Shown in pieces: positions 16,307-25,385 of a DNA stretch of 64,000 bases. The first letter of the stretch is position 1; each line of letters starts with the position of its first letter. The position numbers and the translations under genes are program-made. The notes under the pieces were generated by a model that made no database searches, had not been told where the DNA came from, and saw nothing but the letters and a program-made list of their open reading frames with translations. Source of the DNA: JAUIJL01 sp965366625 (GTDB taxonomy: Bacteria > Acidobacteriota > Thermoanaerobaculia > Multivoradales > J023); the NCBI GenBank assembly GCA_965366625.1, contig CBDUGP010000034.1, positions 1-64,000 of the forward strand, in the 5' to 3' direction.

Positions 16307-18373
16307 TTAGTAACCGGAAAGCTGGTCGATGACTTGGGCTAGGCTCTCGGTGAGGGTGCCCAGGAGGGCATCTAATCGTTGCATGGCCTCGGGAACGACT
16401 TCGGCGAGTTCGTTGGGAGAAAATGCGGGTTGGGTAAGCGTTCGGCAGTCTGCAGCTAGCTGGGGGACGTCCACCGAGACCAAACCCGCCACCGCGCCGC
16501 CGTCGAGTTGAGGCACGAGTTCGTTGAGAAGGGCTGCCACGAACGGCTGCATGGACTGAACCATGGCAGGTGGGATCGCCCGCTTTTGCTTGAGCAAGCG
16601 TTGGATCAGCTGAAACGACTTGTATTGGGAGCCGGACCGCAGACTGTCCAACGAGTCGCGGAGTTGGCTGGCGGAGTGGAATGCTTGCTCGCGATCGGCA
16701 CTTCCGAGTTCGCCGGCGCCTCCCGCACCCGGTGGGGCGACAGTGCCGTCGAATGGCTCTTCAAGAGAGTCGAGTTCGTCACCCAGAGTGGTGCCGGACA
16801 ACGGACCGGATAGAGTGCTCAGCTCTTCTTGAAAGGAGCTGGGGTCCCACAGCTCTCGGTCGAGCCGGAGGGGCTCGCCGGTAGCGGGCTCATCAACTTT
16901 GGGCAAAGCTGCGGGAGCGAAGAGCATGTCGGGACCCGATTCGTCTAGAGGGGGCTCAAACGGTGTGAAGTCCGGGCTCGGCTCTTGAGCCGGCTCCTTG
17001 GTGGGAATCTTGGCAAAGTCATGGTCGACCTCGATGGCCATGGGATCAAAGGTCGGCGACGGAGCTTGAGCCTCGAAATTGGCAGCGGGCTCTTGCATCC
17101 CCACTTCTTCGATCGAACCCAGGAGTTGGGACATTTCCGTTTCCGACGGCGTGGCCTTGAGTTCTTTGCGAACCGTCAGAGATGCCCGTTTGAGCACCGA
17201 GCCGAGCAACAGCTCGAGAAACGTGCTGAGATCCTCGTCGTAGAGAAGCACGATCAAGGTATGCAAGTTCTCTGGAATCTTGCTCCTGCTGGGATGGGGT
17301 TTGATGTCATGGCCAAATCGCCACCGGTCGATCGAAGAGTTCTGATCTTTTTCAACCGCCACCACGTGAAAGAGTTCTTCCACTTGAGTGCTGCCGACAA
17401 TGCTCTTGAGGTTGTCGGTGTTGAGCACCGTTGCCAGCTCGGTCGCTTTTTGAATCATCAGCGGGAAGATGTCTTCTCGCTTTTGATCGGCTGCCAAGGG
17501 CACCGTGCCCCAGGTCATATTGTGCAGCGTGGTCAGCTCGTTGACCCGCGCCGCCAATAGACCCTCTCGACGTTGAATCTGATGATAGTCACCGGAGTAG
17601 AGAGCTCGGCGGCTGGATTCGCGCATCAGCTTGCCCAGATTTCCGAGCAAGCTATACAACGGTGTCAAAGCGTATTGGTCGACCCGCTCCCCTTGCTTCC
17701 AAGTATCCACAAGCTCGGCCAGTGGGACTTGCTCCAAGAGCGTTTGGATGTTGTCGGTCACTTCGCTGAGCGTGGCCACAAGGCGTTCGTTGCGGTCGAA
17801 TTCCTGAGCCTTTTCGGGGAAAAGAATGGGCTCAATTTCGACCCCGCGCCATTTCCCGGCCGCGATCAGGCTGGCGGCGGCACCCATGATCGAGCTGGTG
17901 TACTTACCTTTGAGGTCGGCGGAAAGCTCACAGGTGTAATCACGTTCTTCTTCGCTCGGATCCCTTGGAAGTTCCTGCTGGAATCGATGGATCAGAGACT
18001 GCAGCTTGGCCATCTCCTGCTCGACACTCATATGAATGCCGTTGAAGAAGAAGTCGACATCTTCGATCAGCTCACCGGCCAGTGGGTCCGTCTCCTGCTC
18101 GAGATGGTCCAACAGGTCGCTTACCCGCTGAGGAATACCCTCGATCACCGCGTGCAACAAGGACGCTTTGCGGAGAAATTCTTCGATTTTAGTAGGAGGG
18201 TAGTAGAGGTCGTCCCAGGGAGCTGCTTCTTCGAGATCGTCGAGGATCCGCCGGACCATCTCATAAATTCTCTGACCGACCGGGCCGACCAAAGCGAAGA
18301 GAGCCTCATGGGTGTCGGGCACTGCCGGCTTAGCGCCGAAATGGGGGGTACCTTCAGTCACTTTCGCTTCCAT
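16307..18373 (-). CDS. Uncharacterised large protein, helical ends with acidic linker
   Basis: I do not recognise this protein. It has 688 residues from the ATG at 18373 (a TTG at 18382 is an alternative). No signal peptide or membrane span is visible, so it is probably cytosolic. Residues 1-420 look mostly alpha-helical and contain several well-ordered stretches (PWDDLYYPPTKIEEFLRKA, WRFGHDIKPHPSR). About 430-560 is an acidic, Pro/Ser/Glu-rich linker of likely disorder. About 560-688 is again helical, with a KSFQLIQRLLKQKRA segment. It lies convergent with the PAS kinase and has no co-directional partner. No catalytic motif stands out. The full-length frame with gene-like composition makes it a real gene. 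Confidence 0.8.
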   Translation of the reverse strand: MEAKVTEGTPHFGAKPAVPDTHEALFALVGPVGQRIYEMVRRILDDLEEAAPWDDLYYPPTKIEEFLRKASLLHAVIEGIPQRVSDLLDHLEQETDPLAGELIEDVDFFFNGIHMSVEQEMAKLQSLIHRFQQELPRDPSEEERDYTCELSADLKGKYTSSIMGAAASLIAAGKWRGVEIEPILFPEKAQEFDRNERLVATLSEVTDNIQTLLEQVPLAELVDTWKQGERVDQYALTPLYSLLGNLGKLMRESSRRALYSGDYHQIQRREGLLAARVNELTTLHNMTWGTVPLAADQKREDIFPLMIQKATELATVLNTDNLKSIVGSTQVEELFHVVAVEKDQNSSIDRWRFGHDIKPHPSRSKIPENLHTLIVLLYDEDLSTFLELLLGSVLKRASLTVRKELKATPSETEMSQLLGSIEEVGMQEPAANFEAQAPSPTFDPMAIEVDHDFAKIPTKEPAQEPSPDFTPFEPPLDESGPDMLFAPAALPKVDEPATGEPLRLDRELWDPSSFQEELSTLSGPLSGTTLGDELDSLEEPFDGTVAPPGAGGAGELGSADREQAFHSASQLRDSLDSLRSGSQYKSFQLIQRLLKQKRAIPPAMVQSMQPFVAALLNELVPQLDGGAVAGLVSVDVPQLAADCRTLTQPAFSPNELAEVVPEAMQRLDALLGTLTESLAQVIDQLSGY

Positions 18374-18844
18374 AAGGGACAATTAGGCTACCGTTGCCTC
18401 GGCCACAAGACCTGGCGTGGCGCTCGGAGAGCGGTTCGCAATGCTCCGGAACGGGTGGCTCGACCCGCGAGCGGTGCCGAGCGGCACCGTAAGTCGTTCT
18501 CATCACTTTATCTATCATGACCGGTCACGCCGGACCAGTAAAGGGAGATTTCGATCTGATGAGCCCCATCTGAGACGGAGGGTGATGCTCGACCGCGGTC
18601 GAGTTGGCGGCAAGTCGTGGCGGCTGTTTCCTCGAGCCGGCGGGATTTGAATCCATTGAAGCGGCAAAAACGATATATTCAAAGCTTCGAAACACTCTAA
18701 ATTCGTTGACTCGGTTGCTTGCAGGCGCACTCGCCCACCGGGGATCCGCCCCCGGGGATCCGCCCCCGGGGATCCGCCCCCGGGGATCCGCCATCGGGCG
18801 TCCGAGAGCAACGCCGACTACCTAATTATGAACGGGAGTTCTCT
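18374..18844. other. Intergenic region with a 14-bp repeat, before the MBL-fold gene
   Basis: About 470 bp between divergent genes without a supportable gene. Its notable content is the GGGGATCC-containing tandem repeat at 18740-18795. The stretch at 18655-18710 is AT-richer and is the most likely promoter area, but no good -35/-10 pair is seen. GGGAG at 18834-18838 is the ribosome-binding site of the next gene. Confidence 0.5.
18740..18795. repeat. 14-bp tandem repeat x4
   Basis: Three exact copies of GGGGATCCGCCCCC in a row plus a fourth that ends ATC instead of CCC. Each unit can pair within itself and with its neighbours (GGGG/CCCC, and GGATCC is self-complementary). Confidence 0.93.
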
Positions 18845-19753
18845 ATGAGACCGATGATTCTTCGTCTTACGACCTGCACGGCGCTCAGCTTGATGGCCCT
18901 AGCAGCCGGTGCCCAACAAGATTTTTCTAAAGTCACGATCGAAACGACCAAGGTAGCTGAGGGGCTCTACATGCTGGTGGGAGCCGGAGGTAATCTCGGC
19001 GTTTCCGTCGGTGACGATGGGGTCTTCTTGGTGGATGACCAATACGCGCCCCTGACGGACAAGATTCGCACAGCCATCGGTGCCGTTAGCGATCAAGATA
19101 TTCGGTTCGTGGTCAACACCCACTGGCACGGTGACCACACCGGCGGAAATGAGAACCTGGGATCGACTGGCACGGTGATCGTGGCCCACGGCAATGTCCG
19201 TGAGCGGATGTCGACCGAGCAATTTCTGGCCCTTTGGCAGCAGAAAGTACCCCCTTCACCGAAGGCCGCTTTGCCGGTCATCACCTACGAGGATGCGGTG
19301 ACCTTCCACTTGAACGGCCAGACCATCCACGCCTTCCATGTACCGCCGGCCCATACTGACGGCGATTCCGTGGTGGTGTTCAAGGAGCTGGACGTGATCC
19401 ACGCCGGTGACCTGTTTTTCAACGGCATCTACCCGTTCATCGATGTTGCCAGTGGCGGCAACATCGATGGCATGATCCAAGCGATCGAGAAGGTGGCTTC
19501 CATGACCGGCGAAAAGACGAAGATCATCCCGGGGCATGGGCCGCTGGCAGATAAGAAGGCCCTGATGGCCTATCACGGTATGTTGGTGGCGGTTCGAGAT
19601 GCGGTCAAACCCTTGGTGGACGAAGGAAAGTCCCGGGATGAAGTGATCGCAGCCAACCCGACGTCCGCCTTGGACGAGCAGTGGGGTCAGGGATTCATGA
19701 AACCGGACGTTTTCACCGGCATTGTGTTCGACAGCTTGTCGACTGGCAAGTAG
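18845..19753 (+). CDS. Exported metallo-beta-lactamase-fold hydrolase
   Basis: Periplasmic MBL-fold metallohydrolase of 302 residues. The ATG at 18845 is selected because GGGAG lies 6 nt upstream and a Sec signal peptide (cleavage near AGA-QQ) follows at once; a longer frame would read through the GC-rich repeat. The metal-binding HxHxDH motif is intact in NTHWHGDHTGG. Further metal ligands are plausibly the His of HVPPAHTDGD and of IIPGHGP, with Asp in VIHAGDLF. This subgroup (quinoprotein relay system/cyclase-like) is not clinically relevant class-B lactamase by motif alone; the substrate is unknown. It stands alone between divergent or convergent neighbours. Confidence 0.9.
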   Translation: MRPMILRLTTCTALSLMALAAGAQQDFSKVTIETTKVAEGLYMLVGAGGNLGVSVGDDGVFLVDDQYAPLTDKIRTAIGAVSDQDIRFVVNTHWHGDHTGGNENLGSTGTVIVAHGNVRERMSTEQFLALWQQKVPPSPKAALPVITYEDAVTFHLNGQTIHAFHVPPAHTDGDSVVVFKELDVIHAGDLFFNGIYPFIDVASGGNIDGMIQAIEKVASMTGEKTKIIPGHGPLADKKALMAYHGMLVAVRDAVKPLVDEGKSRDEVIAANPTSALDEQWGQGFMKPDVFTGIVFDSLSTGK

Positions 19754-19806
19754 CTTCGCGCGCTGAGGGCGAGCGAAGCTCTTGGTGCTCATCCTCAGCG
19801 ATCGTT

Positions 19807-21024
19807 TCAGAAGGTCAGACCGTAGACCTTCATTCGCTTGACGGCCTGTCCGAGCGCGGTCTGGCTTTCCTTGCGATGCTGCCGCGTCTCATCGAACTTG
19901 CCGTAAATGCAGGAGTAGGACATTTCCTGCATGGCTAGAATAGAGGTGTTGAGCGCCTCCCGAAGCTCTCGATCAGGAGCGCTCATGATCTTGGTATCTG
20001 TGGAGATGGCTACCACCGAGTTGTACAGATGCCGGCAGACGCTGATGGTTTTGGTGTCGTGTCGTTTGAGGCTCAATGGCAGGAATTTCGCCAATGCCGC
20101 TTTAAGGGTCTCGGACTTTGTCGACCACCGGATGTGCCAGATTTCCATTTTCTCCAACATCTTGCTGCTGGGTTTTTCGCGCAACGGTTTGGCCATGGCC
20201 TCTTTTCTAAGACCGACACTCGGCGCTTCCAACCCCTTGTCTTGCCGCCCTTGACGCGCTTGGATTCGTTTGGCTCGTTCAGCCTTTTTCTTTTTTATCT
20301 CACGTTCTCGACGCTCATTCTCCGCCAGCCACTCGGCGTATTTTTCCTGCTTTTTTTCGAGCTCCTGACGGCCGATGGGGCGCCCGTCGTCGTCTAGGTC
20401 TATGCCGGAGGCGGCGGCTTCCCCTTGTGCGTCGAGGTGGCCTTGTTGGATTCGATTTCGGTAGTCCAACAGGATCGTCTGTCGTTCCGCGGCGGTAAGC
20501 GGCAACATGCCGTTGGCTTTGCGCTCAGCCTCGGAAAAGGCCAATACGAGTCCGGTCGATCTTTCGGACGTGATGCCCTTTTGCCCCGCTCCCGAGTGGT
20601 CGCCCAGCAAGGAGAGGAGGCCCTCCTGGGCGTCCTGCATGCGCGTGAGTTCACGCGTTACGTCTAAACCACCGGATTCGGAGACGAGCCCTGCCGTGAT
20701 GCTCAACGACGCTCGGGCCTCATTGGCGGCTCGACTGGTATCGACGGCCGAGTTGCCGTCGAGGGCCATGCGCAAGGCCGAAATGTCTGGGCTGGCATTC
20801 ACGACCCTCTTTTGATTGTCGGTCAAGAGGGCCAAGGCCTCTTTAGCGGATTGCTCGATCGGGTCGCCGAACTCATCGTCTTCGAAGTCGTCTTCTTGAC
20901 CGATGGCCGGTGATGAGAGGCCGAAGGCGAGGATCAGTAGTAGCCATCCGAATGCCGACATCCAGACCGAGAAAGGGCGTCGAATGCGCTCCAGGGATTG
21001 GGAGAAGGGCTTGGAAGAGGTCAT
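19807..21024 (-). CDS. Uncharacterised secreted protein with acidic N-terminus
   Basis: Not recognised. It has 405 residues. A long N-terminal region leads into a hydrophobic segment (about 19-40) ending SPAIGQ, so it is a signal peptide or anchor, followed by the very acidic DDFEDDEFGD. The middle (about 215-260) is a highly charged, Lys/Arg/Glu-rich helix likely to form a coiled coil. The C-terminal ~130 residues look helical and contain two Cys. GGGAG about 7 nt before the ATG supports the start. It is divergent from the peptidase gene at 21130 with only about 105 bp between starts, so the two may share a control region. No enzymatic motif is seen. Confidence 0.75.
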   Translation of the reverse strand: MTSSKPFSQSLERIRRPFSVWMSAFGWLLLILAFGLSSPAIGQEDDFEDDEFGDPIEQSAKEALALLTDNQKRVVNASPDISALRMALDGNSAVDTSRAANEARASLSITAGLVSESGGLDVTRELTRMQDAQEGLLSLLGDHSGAGQKGITSERSTGLVLAFSEAERKANGMLPLTAAERQTILLDYRNRIQQGHLDAQGEAAASGIDLDDDGRPIGRQELEKKQEKYAEWLAENERREREIKKKKAERAKRIQARQGRQDKGLEAPSVGLRKEAMAKPLREKPSSKMLEKMEIWHIRWSTKSETLKAALAKFLPLSLKRHDTKTISVCRHLYNSVVAISTDTKIMSAPDRELREALNTSILAMQEMSYSCIYGKFDETRQHRKESQTALGQAVKRMKVYGLTF

Positions 21025-21069
21025 GAGAAAGCTCCCGATGAAGAGTCAAGCAGTGAAAATCCCCTAGAG

Positions 21070-21075
21070 TATAAT
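21070..21075 (+). promoter_or_regulatory. Candidate -10 box TATAAT
   Basis: An exact TATAAT 55 bp before the ATG at 21130, in the short divergent gap. No good -35 is found at 17 bp (GTCAAG at 19 bp is a poor match), so only the -10 is supported. Confidence 0.4.
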
Positions 21076-21129
21076 TTACCCCGGCTCGTGGGGAAATCCC
21101 TGAAGCATCAATTTTTCTTGGAGCGGCTG

Positions 21130-23805
21130 ATGGCGCGTGGCTTTTGGGTGTGGACCCTGATTCTCGTCGGTTCTATCTGGAGCGGTCACTTGCAGGCCCG
21201 TGAATCGGCCGCACCGGCGGCCATTTCGGAGGCCGAGGTCACAGGGCTTGAGTTGGCAATCGCCTATTTAACGGAGGGACCGAGCGCATGGACGGAAGAG
21301 TTCCAGCTCCGCGAGCCGGCTGGTGACGGCCTGTCTGAGCTGTTGGAGATTAAAGCGGGCCCCATCGAAGGGGCCGTGTGGCGATTGGTGGCTCCCACTT
21401 CGGCGCAGGCTCAGAGCAATCAAGCGACTTTTCTGATCGAGCACCCCTCCGGTTTGGAGGAAATCCTGACCCTGGTGATCGATGTGCGGGCAGAAAGACG
21501 AATCGTCGACTTAATCGTCGGCTCTCAGCCGACCTCTCCGAGCCGCCTGAACTCCGGAGCAGAGCCTCTCGAATCTAAAACCGTCGACGAAGGCCCTACC
21601 TCCCGGTTGGCAGCAGGTAGTGGGATTCTCAGTCTCGGTCTGATGATCGCGGCAGCTGCGCTTTGGGGTTTTTCGTGGCTCGATCGGCGAGCGCGGCCGT
21701 ATTTCTTGGCGGCAGCGGCGATCTTCGCGGTGGTCGCTGCGGGGATCGCGGCAGGCCTGGTGCCCGAAGGGCTCATTCCCATCCGGAGAACGGGCTCCGC
21801 TGAACGCGTCGATCCGGAAACGAACGTTGCGAATCGGCCTCGGGATGTTCTGGGTCTGAAGCGCGCTTTGGCCATGGGAGACGATGCAGCAGCGCGAAGG
21901 GCATTGGGTCGTCTAGGAGATGCTGGAAAGTGGCCGGTCGTGATTTGGCGAGCCCAAGGAGCCCTAGCCCGGGCCGATTTAAACTCGGCGAGGACCCTTT
22001 TGAACCGAGCTGCATCCACTGGACACTCACCGCTATTGGATTTGCTGTTGGCCCGTTCAGCCAGCGAAGCGCTGGATGAAGTCGAAGCATCATTGGCCTA
22101 TCAGCGAATGATGGCAAGCGGCACGGCTCCCGCCGCATGGGTGTTGGAAGCTTCGGAGCATTTCGCCGCATTCGGCTTAGAACGGCAGTGGGAGGAGGCC
22201 AAAGACTCTCTCAACAAGATGGCCGCACGCGATGCCAGGGTCTACTATCACCTCGCTCGGGCCGCAGTGTCCGAAGGATTGCGGGGCAAGGCGGGCAGAT
22301 ATTTCAGACTCGCTTGGAGCCTTGAGCCCCTGGCCAGATCGGAGCTGTTGGCCGACTACTTGCTCGCCTATTTGACGACCAGTAACACCGAGTTGAGGGA
22401 AATGGTGAACTTGGGGAGCTTCGAGGAAGAGTCGACCCCTTGTTCCACCGCGGTCGACCGACCCCTGCGCCTCGGGCCGGGAGCATCGGCCTCGAATGTC
22501 GGAGGTTTGCTGGTCCTAGAAATCGGCAGTGCCCGGGTTGAAGTCTCTTCGGGGTGCGGGGTGGCTCCGGGCTCGACCGTGGCCGGCACCGCCGCCGACC
22601 GCCGATTGGAGCTCGACCGCCGATGGTTGGCAGACCTTCCGGATCTTGCTTCGAGTGAGATAGCCGGCATCGACCGCCGGCGGTGGCAAACAGCTCTGGC
22701 GCCCCTAGCCCGGCAGCAGAATTGGCAAGCCGTGGCCGACACCGCGTCGGCCATCGAAGCCTTCGACCTCGAAGCGGAAAAAACACCGGACCCAGAAGTT
22801 CTTCGTCATCATGCCACCGCGCTGGAACGTTTAGGGCGGTCTCAGGATGCTGCTCGCAAACTGATCGAGCTGGCTCAAATCAGTCGCAATCAACAACGAG
22901 TCGATCCGTCGGCATTACTTCAGCTGTCCGAAATCTTGGTGAGGGAGCAGGAATATGATCGCGCCTTGCGCTTGATCAAGACCGCGCTCGACGCCATTCC
23001 ATTCGAAACCAGCGGGCAGCGGCTTCTGCAAGTTGAGATGGAAAAGCGCCTGTTTCGCTCCTCCCAAGAGCATGTTTCGGAGCATTTTCGCTTGGTCTAT
23101 CCGCCGACGCGGACCTTCCTCTTCGCCGACAAGGCGACGAAGATTCTGGAGGCTGAACGTCGACGGTTGCTGCCGTGGATCCCCCAACCCAAAGACGCTC
23201 CGCGCGTGGACGTATTGTTTTTGGATGTCGGGGATTTCTACAGCAGCTATGCCGGTCAGCAGATCCTAGGTTTATTCGACGGCAGGATTCGTGTGCCCCT
23301 CGGAGAGGTAGGGCGGTTCGATTCCTTCGTGGTTTCCCTCATGACCCACGAGCTGGCCCACGCGATGATCGCTGCGGCCACTGAAGATCGCGCTCCCTTT
23401 TGGTTGCATGAGGGGTTGGCGCAGCATCTCGAGATGCTCCAATCCTCGGTCAATCCGATTCCGGAGCTGGAACGATCGGGTAGCCGACTGACTTTTCCCT
23501 TGATCGAGGTGGCCCTTTCGGAACGAGCCGTTCCTGCTTTGGTGCAAATCGGTTACGACCAAGCCCGTTGGACGTTGCATTATCTGGATTCGCGCTACGG
23601 CAAGAAGGGTATCCGAGCCTTGTTGAACGAATTCAAGAACGGTGCGAGCACCGAGCAAGCTGTGCAAAAGGCATTGGGTGTGGACCTCGAGCGATTCGAT
23701 GCCCAGCTTCAGACTTGGAGTTTGCGCAAAGCCCCAGCCATTTGGCCGTCCAAGGTCATTGACTACGACCCGGAGGTTTCCGATCTAATCACCCGAGATC
23801 AGTGA
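21130..23805 (+). CDS. Membrane gluzincin (peptidase MA-like) protein with TPR-like middle
   Basis: Membrane-associated zinc peptidase candidate of 891 residues. The ATG at 21130 has GGAG 6 nt upstream; a longer frame would run back into the divergent gene. Order: signal/anchor (1-25); extracytoplasmic region (about 30-155); two membrane spans (about 160-180 and 185-205); a long helical, tetratricopeptide-like region (about 230-680); and a C-terminal peptidase-MA domain with H740-E741-LA-H744 and Glu761 in WLHEGLAQ, the third gluzincin ligand. The zinc site is complete, so activity is plausible. Substrate and topology of the peptidase domain are uncertain. A second protein with this peptidase fold lies at 39936. 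Confidence 0.85.
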   Translation: MARGFWVWTLILVGSIWSGHLQARESAAPAAISEAEVTGLELAIAYLTEGPSAWTEEFQLREPAGDGLSELLEIKAGPIEGAVWRLVAPTSAQAQSNQATFLIEHPSGLEEILTLVIDVRAERRIVDLIVGSQPTSPSRLNSGAEPLESKTVDEGPTSRLAAGSGILSLGLMIAAAALWGFSWLDRRARPYFLAAAAIFAVVAAGIAAGLVPEGLIPIRRTGSAERVDPETNVANRPRDVLGLKRALAMGDDAAARRALGRLGDAGKWPVVIWRAQGALARADLNSARTLLNRAASTGHSPLLDLLLARSASEALDEVEASLAYQRMMASGTAPAAWVLEASEHFAAFGLERQWEEAKDSLNKMAARDARVYYHLARAAVSEGLRGKAGRYFRLAWSLEPLARSELLADYLLAYLTTSNTELREMVNLGSFEEESTPCSTAVDRPLRLGPGASASNVGGLLVLEIGSARVEVSSGCGVAPGSTVAGTAADRRLELDRRWLADLPDLASSEIAGIDRRRWQTALAPLARQQNWQAVADTASAIEAFDLEAEKTPDPEVLRHHATALERLGRSQDAARKLIELAQISRNQQRVDPSALLQLSEILVREQEYDRALRLIKTALDAIPFETSGQRLLQVEMEKRLFRSSQEHVSEHFRLVYPPTRTFLFADKATKILEAERRRLLPWIPQPKDAPRVDVLFLDVGDFYSSYAGQQILGLFDGRIRVPLGEVGRFDSFVVSLMTHELAHAMIAAATEDRAPFWLHEGLAQHLEMLQSSVNPIPELERSGSRLTFPLIEVALSERAVPALVQIGYDQARWTLHYLDSRYGKKGIRALLNEFKNGASTEQAVQKALGVDLERFDAQLQTWSLRKAPAIWPSKVIDYDPEVSDLITRDQ

Positions 23806-23895
23806 TGTTAAACTAATCACCAACCCTGAGATCTCAAGCCCTATCTCAGCAGCTTCGGCTTCAACAACCCGTGCTCAACTCTGAGGAATTCATCC

Positions 23896-25374
23896 ATGGT
23901 TTCACCGGTGGCTACCGCCGAAGTAGAGGAATCGACTCCGGTCGTCTCGTCTTCCTCAACTTCTAATCTCAAGGAGAAGGTCGAATCCCTTCTCGACGCC
24001 CAACGCGCCAACCGCTGGACCGTCTCAGGAAGCTCGGCGGCCCAGCGCATTGCTAAGATTCGTCGCATCATCGATTGGGTTGAAAGTCATCGCCAGGAGA
24101 TTCTCCAGGCGGGTTTCGACGATTTCAAGAAGCCGGCTACGGAAGTAGAGCTGACTGAAATCTATCCGGTGTTGACCGAAGCCCGCCATGTTTGCCGACA
24201 TCTCAAGAAGTGGATGCGGCCCAAGTGGGTCATGCCTTCCTTGGCCATGATCTCTACGCGGTCTCGAATTCATTATGAGGCCAAAGGGTTGACCCTCATC
24301 CTTTCGCCTTGGAACTATCCATTCAATTTGACGGTGGTGCCACTGATTTCGGCGATCGCCGCCGGTAATTGCGCCATCCTGAAACCCTCGGAGATGACTC
24401 CGGCCATGTCCGGTGTCATGGCGAAATTGGTCGATGATCTCTTCGAGCAAAACGAGATCGCGCTGCTGGAGGGCGAAGTCACCGTGGCGCAGACGTTGCT
24501 CGCTCAACCCTTCGACCACGTGTTCTTTACCGGTAGCCCACAGGTGGGCAAGATTGTCATGGAGGCGGCCTCTCGGCATTTGACCACCGTAACCCTGGAG
24601 CTGGGCGGCAAGTCCCCGGTAGTGGTAGACGATTCCGCCCACCTTCAAGATGCCGCAGCCAAGGTGATTTGGGGCAAATTCATCAATCAAGGTCAGACTT
24701 GTATCGCGCCGGATTATGTTCTGGTTCAGCGGAGTATTTACTCGGCGTTTAAGGACGCTCTCAAGGAGACGCTCGAGAAGTTTTACGGAGCGGACAGCGC
24801 AGCGCGCCGACAGTCTCCCGATTTGGCGAGAATCGTCAACGAACGCCACTACCGGCGCCTTTGCAAGTTGTTGGAGGAGTCGGTTGCGCAGGGCGCGGAG
24901 GTCGCTTTCGGTGGCGAAACCTCCGCGGAAGAACATTGGATTGAGCCCACGCTGCTGGAGAATGTACCTGAAGATGCCCCGGCGATGCAGGAAGAGATTT
25001 TCGGTCCGATTCTGCCGCTCGTGCCCTTTGACGACCTCGACGAGGCCCTCTCGAAAATCCGGGCCAAGGAAAAACCCCTGGCGCTTTACGCCTTTTCAAC
25101 CCGTTCTGACGCCATCCGCAAGATCCTACGGGGTACTTCTTCCGGCGGCGCCTGCATCAACGAGGTGGCCCTTCATTTCTTGCACCCAAACCTTCCCTTT
25201 GGTGGCATCAACCACAGCGGCCACGGCAGCTCCCACGGGATCTACGGGTTCAAGGCCTTCTCTCACGAGCGAGCCGTGCTGAGCCACACTCGATTCAGCG
25301 CGCTCAAGCTGATGGCTCCGCCATATACGGATTTCGTCAAGAAGCTGGTTCGTTGGACAGTCAGATATTTATGA
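23896..25374 (+). CDS. Aldehyde dehydrogenase (ALDH3-like)
   Basis: NAD(P)-dependent oxidation of aldehydes to acids, probably of fatty or aromatic aldehydes by similarity to class-3 ALDH. The catalytic residues are present: Glu235 in LELGGKSP and Cys269 in NQGQTCIAPDY. Cofactor-binding SPWNYPFNL, KPSE and FFTGSPQVGK are intact, and C-terminal PFGGINHSGHGSSHG is typical of the class. It has 492 residues, including a Ser/Glu-rich N-terminal extension of about 25 residues and a moderately hydrophobic end that could give membrane association. TGAGGAAT upstream supports the ATG at 23896. The following kinase gene begins only 11 nt after its stop. Confidence 0.93.
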   Translation: MVSPVATAEVEESTPVVSSSSTSNLKEKVESLLDAQRANRWTVSGSSAAQRIAKIRRIIDWVESHRQEILQAGFDDFKKPATEVELTEIYPVLTEARHVCRHLKKWMRPKWVMPSLAMISTRSRIHYEAKGLTLILSPWNYPFNLTVVPLISAIAAGNCAILKPSEMTPAMSGVMAKLVDDLFEQNEIALLEGEVTVAQTLLAQPFDHVFFTGSPQVGKIVMEAASRHLTTVTLELGGKSPVVVDDSAHLQDAAAKVIWGKFINQGQTCIAPDYVLVQRSIYSAFKDALKETLEKFYGADSAARRQSPDLARIVNERHYRRLCKLLEESVAQGAEVAFGGETSAEEHWIEPTLLENVPEDAPAMQEEIFGPILPLVPFDDLDEALSKIRAKEKPLALYAFSTRSDAIRKILRGTSSGGACINEVALHFLHPNLPFGGINHSGHGSSHGIYGFKAFSHERAVLSHTRFSALKLMAPPYTDFVKKLVRWTVRYL

Positions 25375-25385
25375 GCGAGAGCTAG

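Noticed and set aside
18740..18795. Possible CRISPR array
   Set aside because: Units are only 14 bp and directly adjacent, with no spacers and no cas genes.
20998..21129. Upstream start for the gluzincin gene
   Set aside because: Would overlap the divergent gene; ATG 21130 has GGAG at the right distance.
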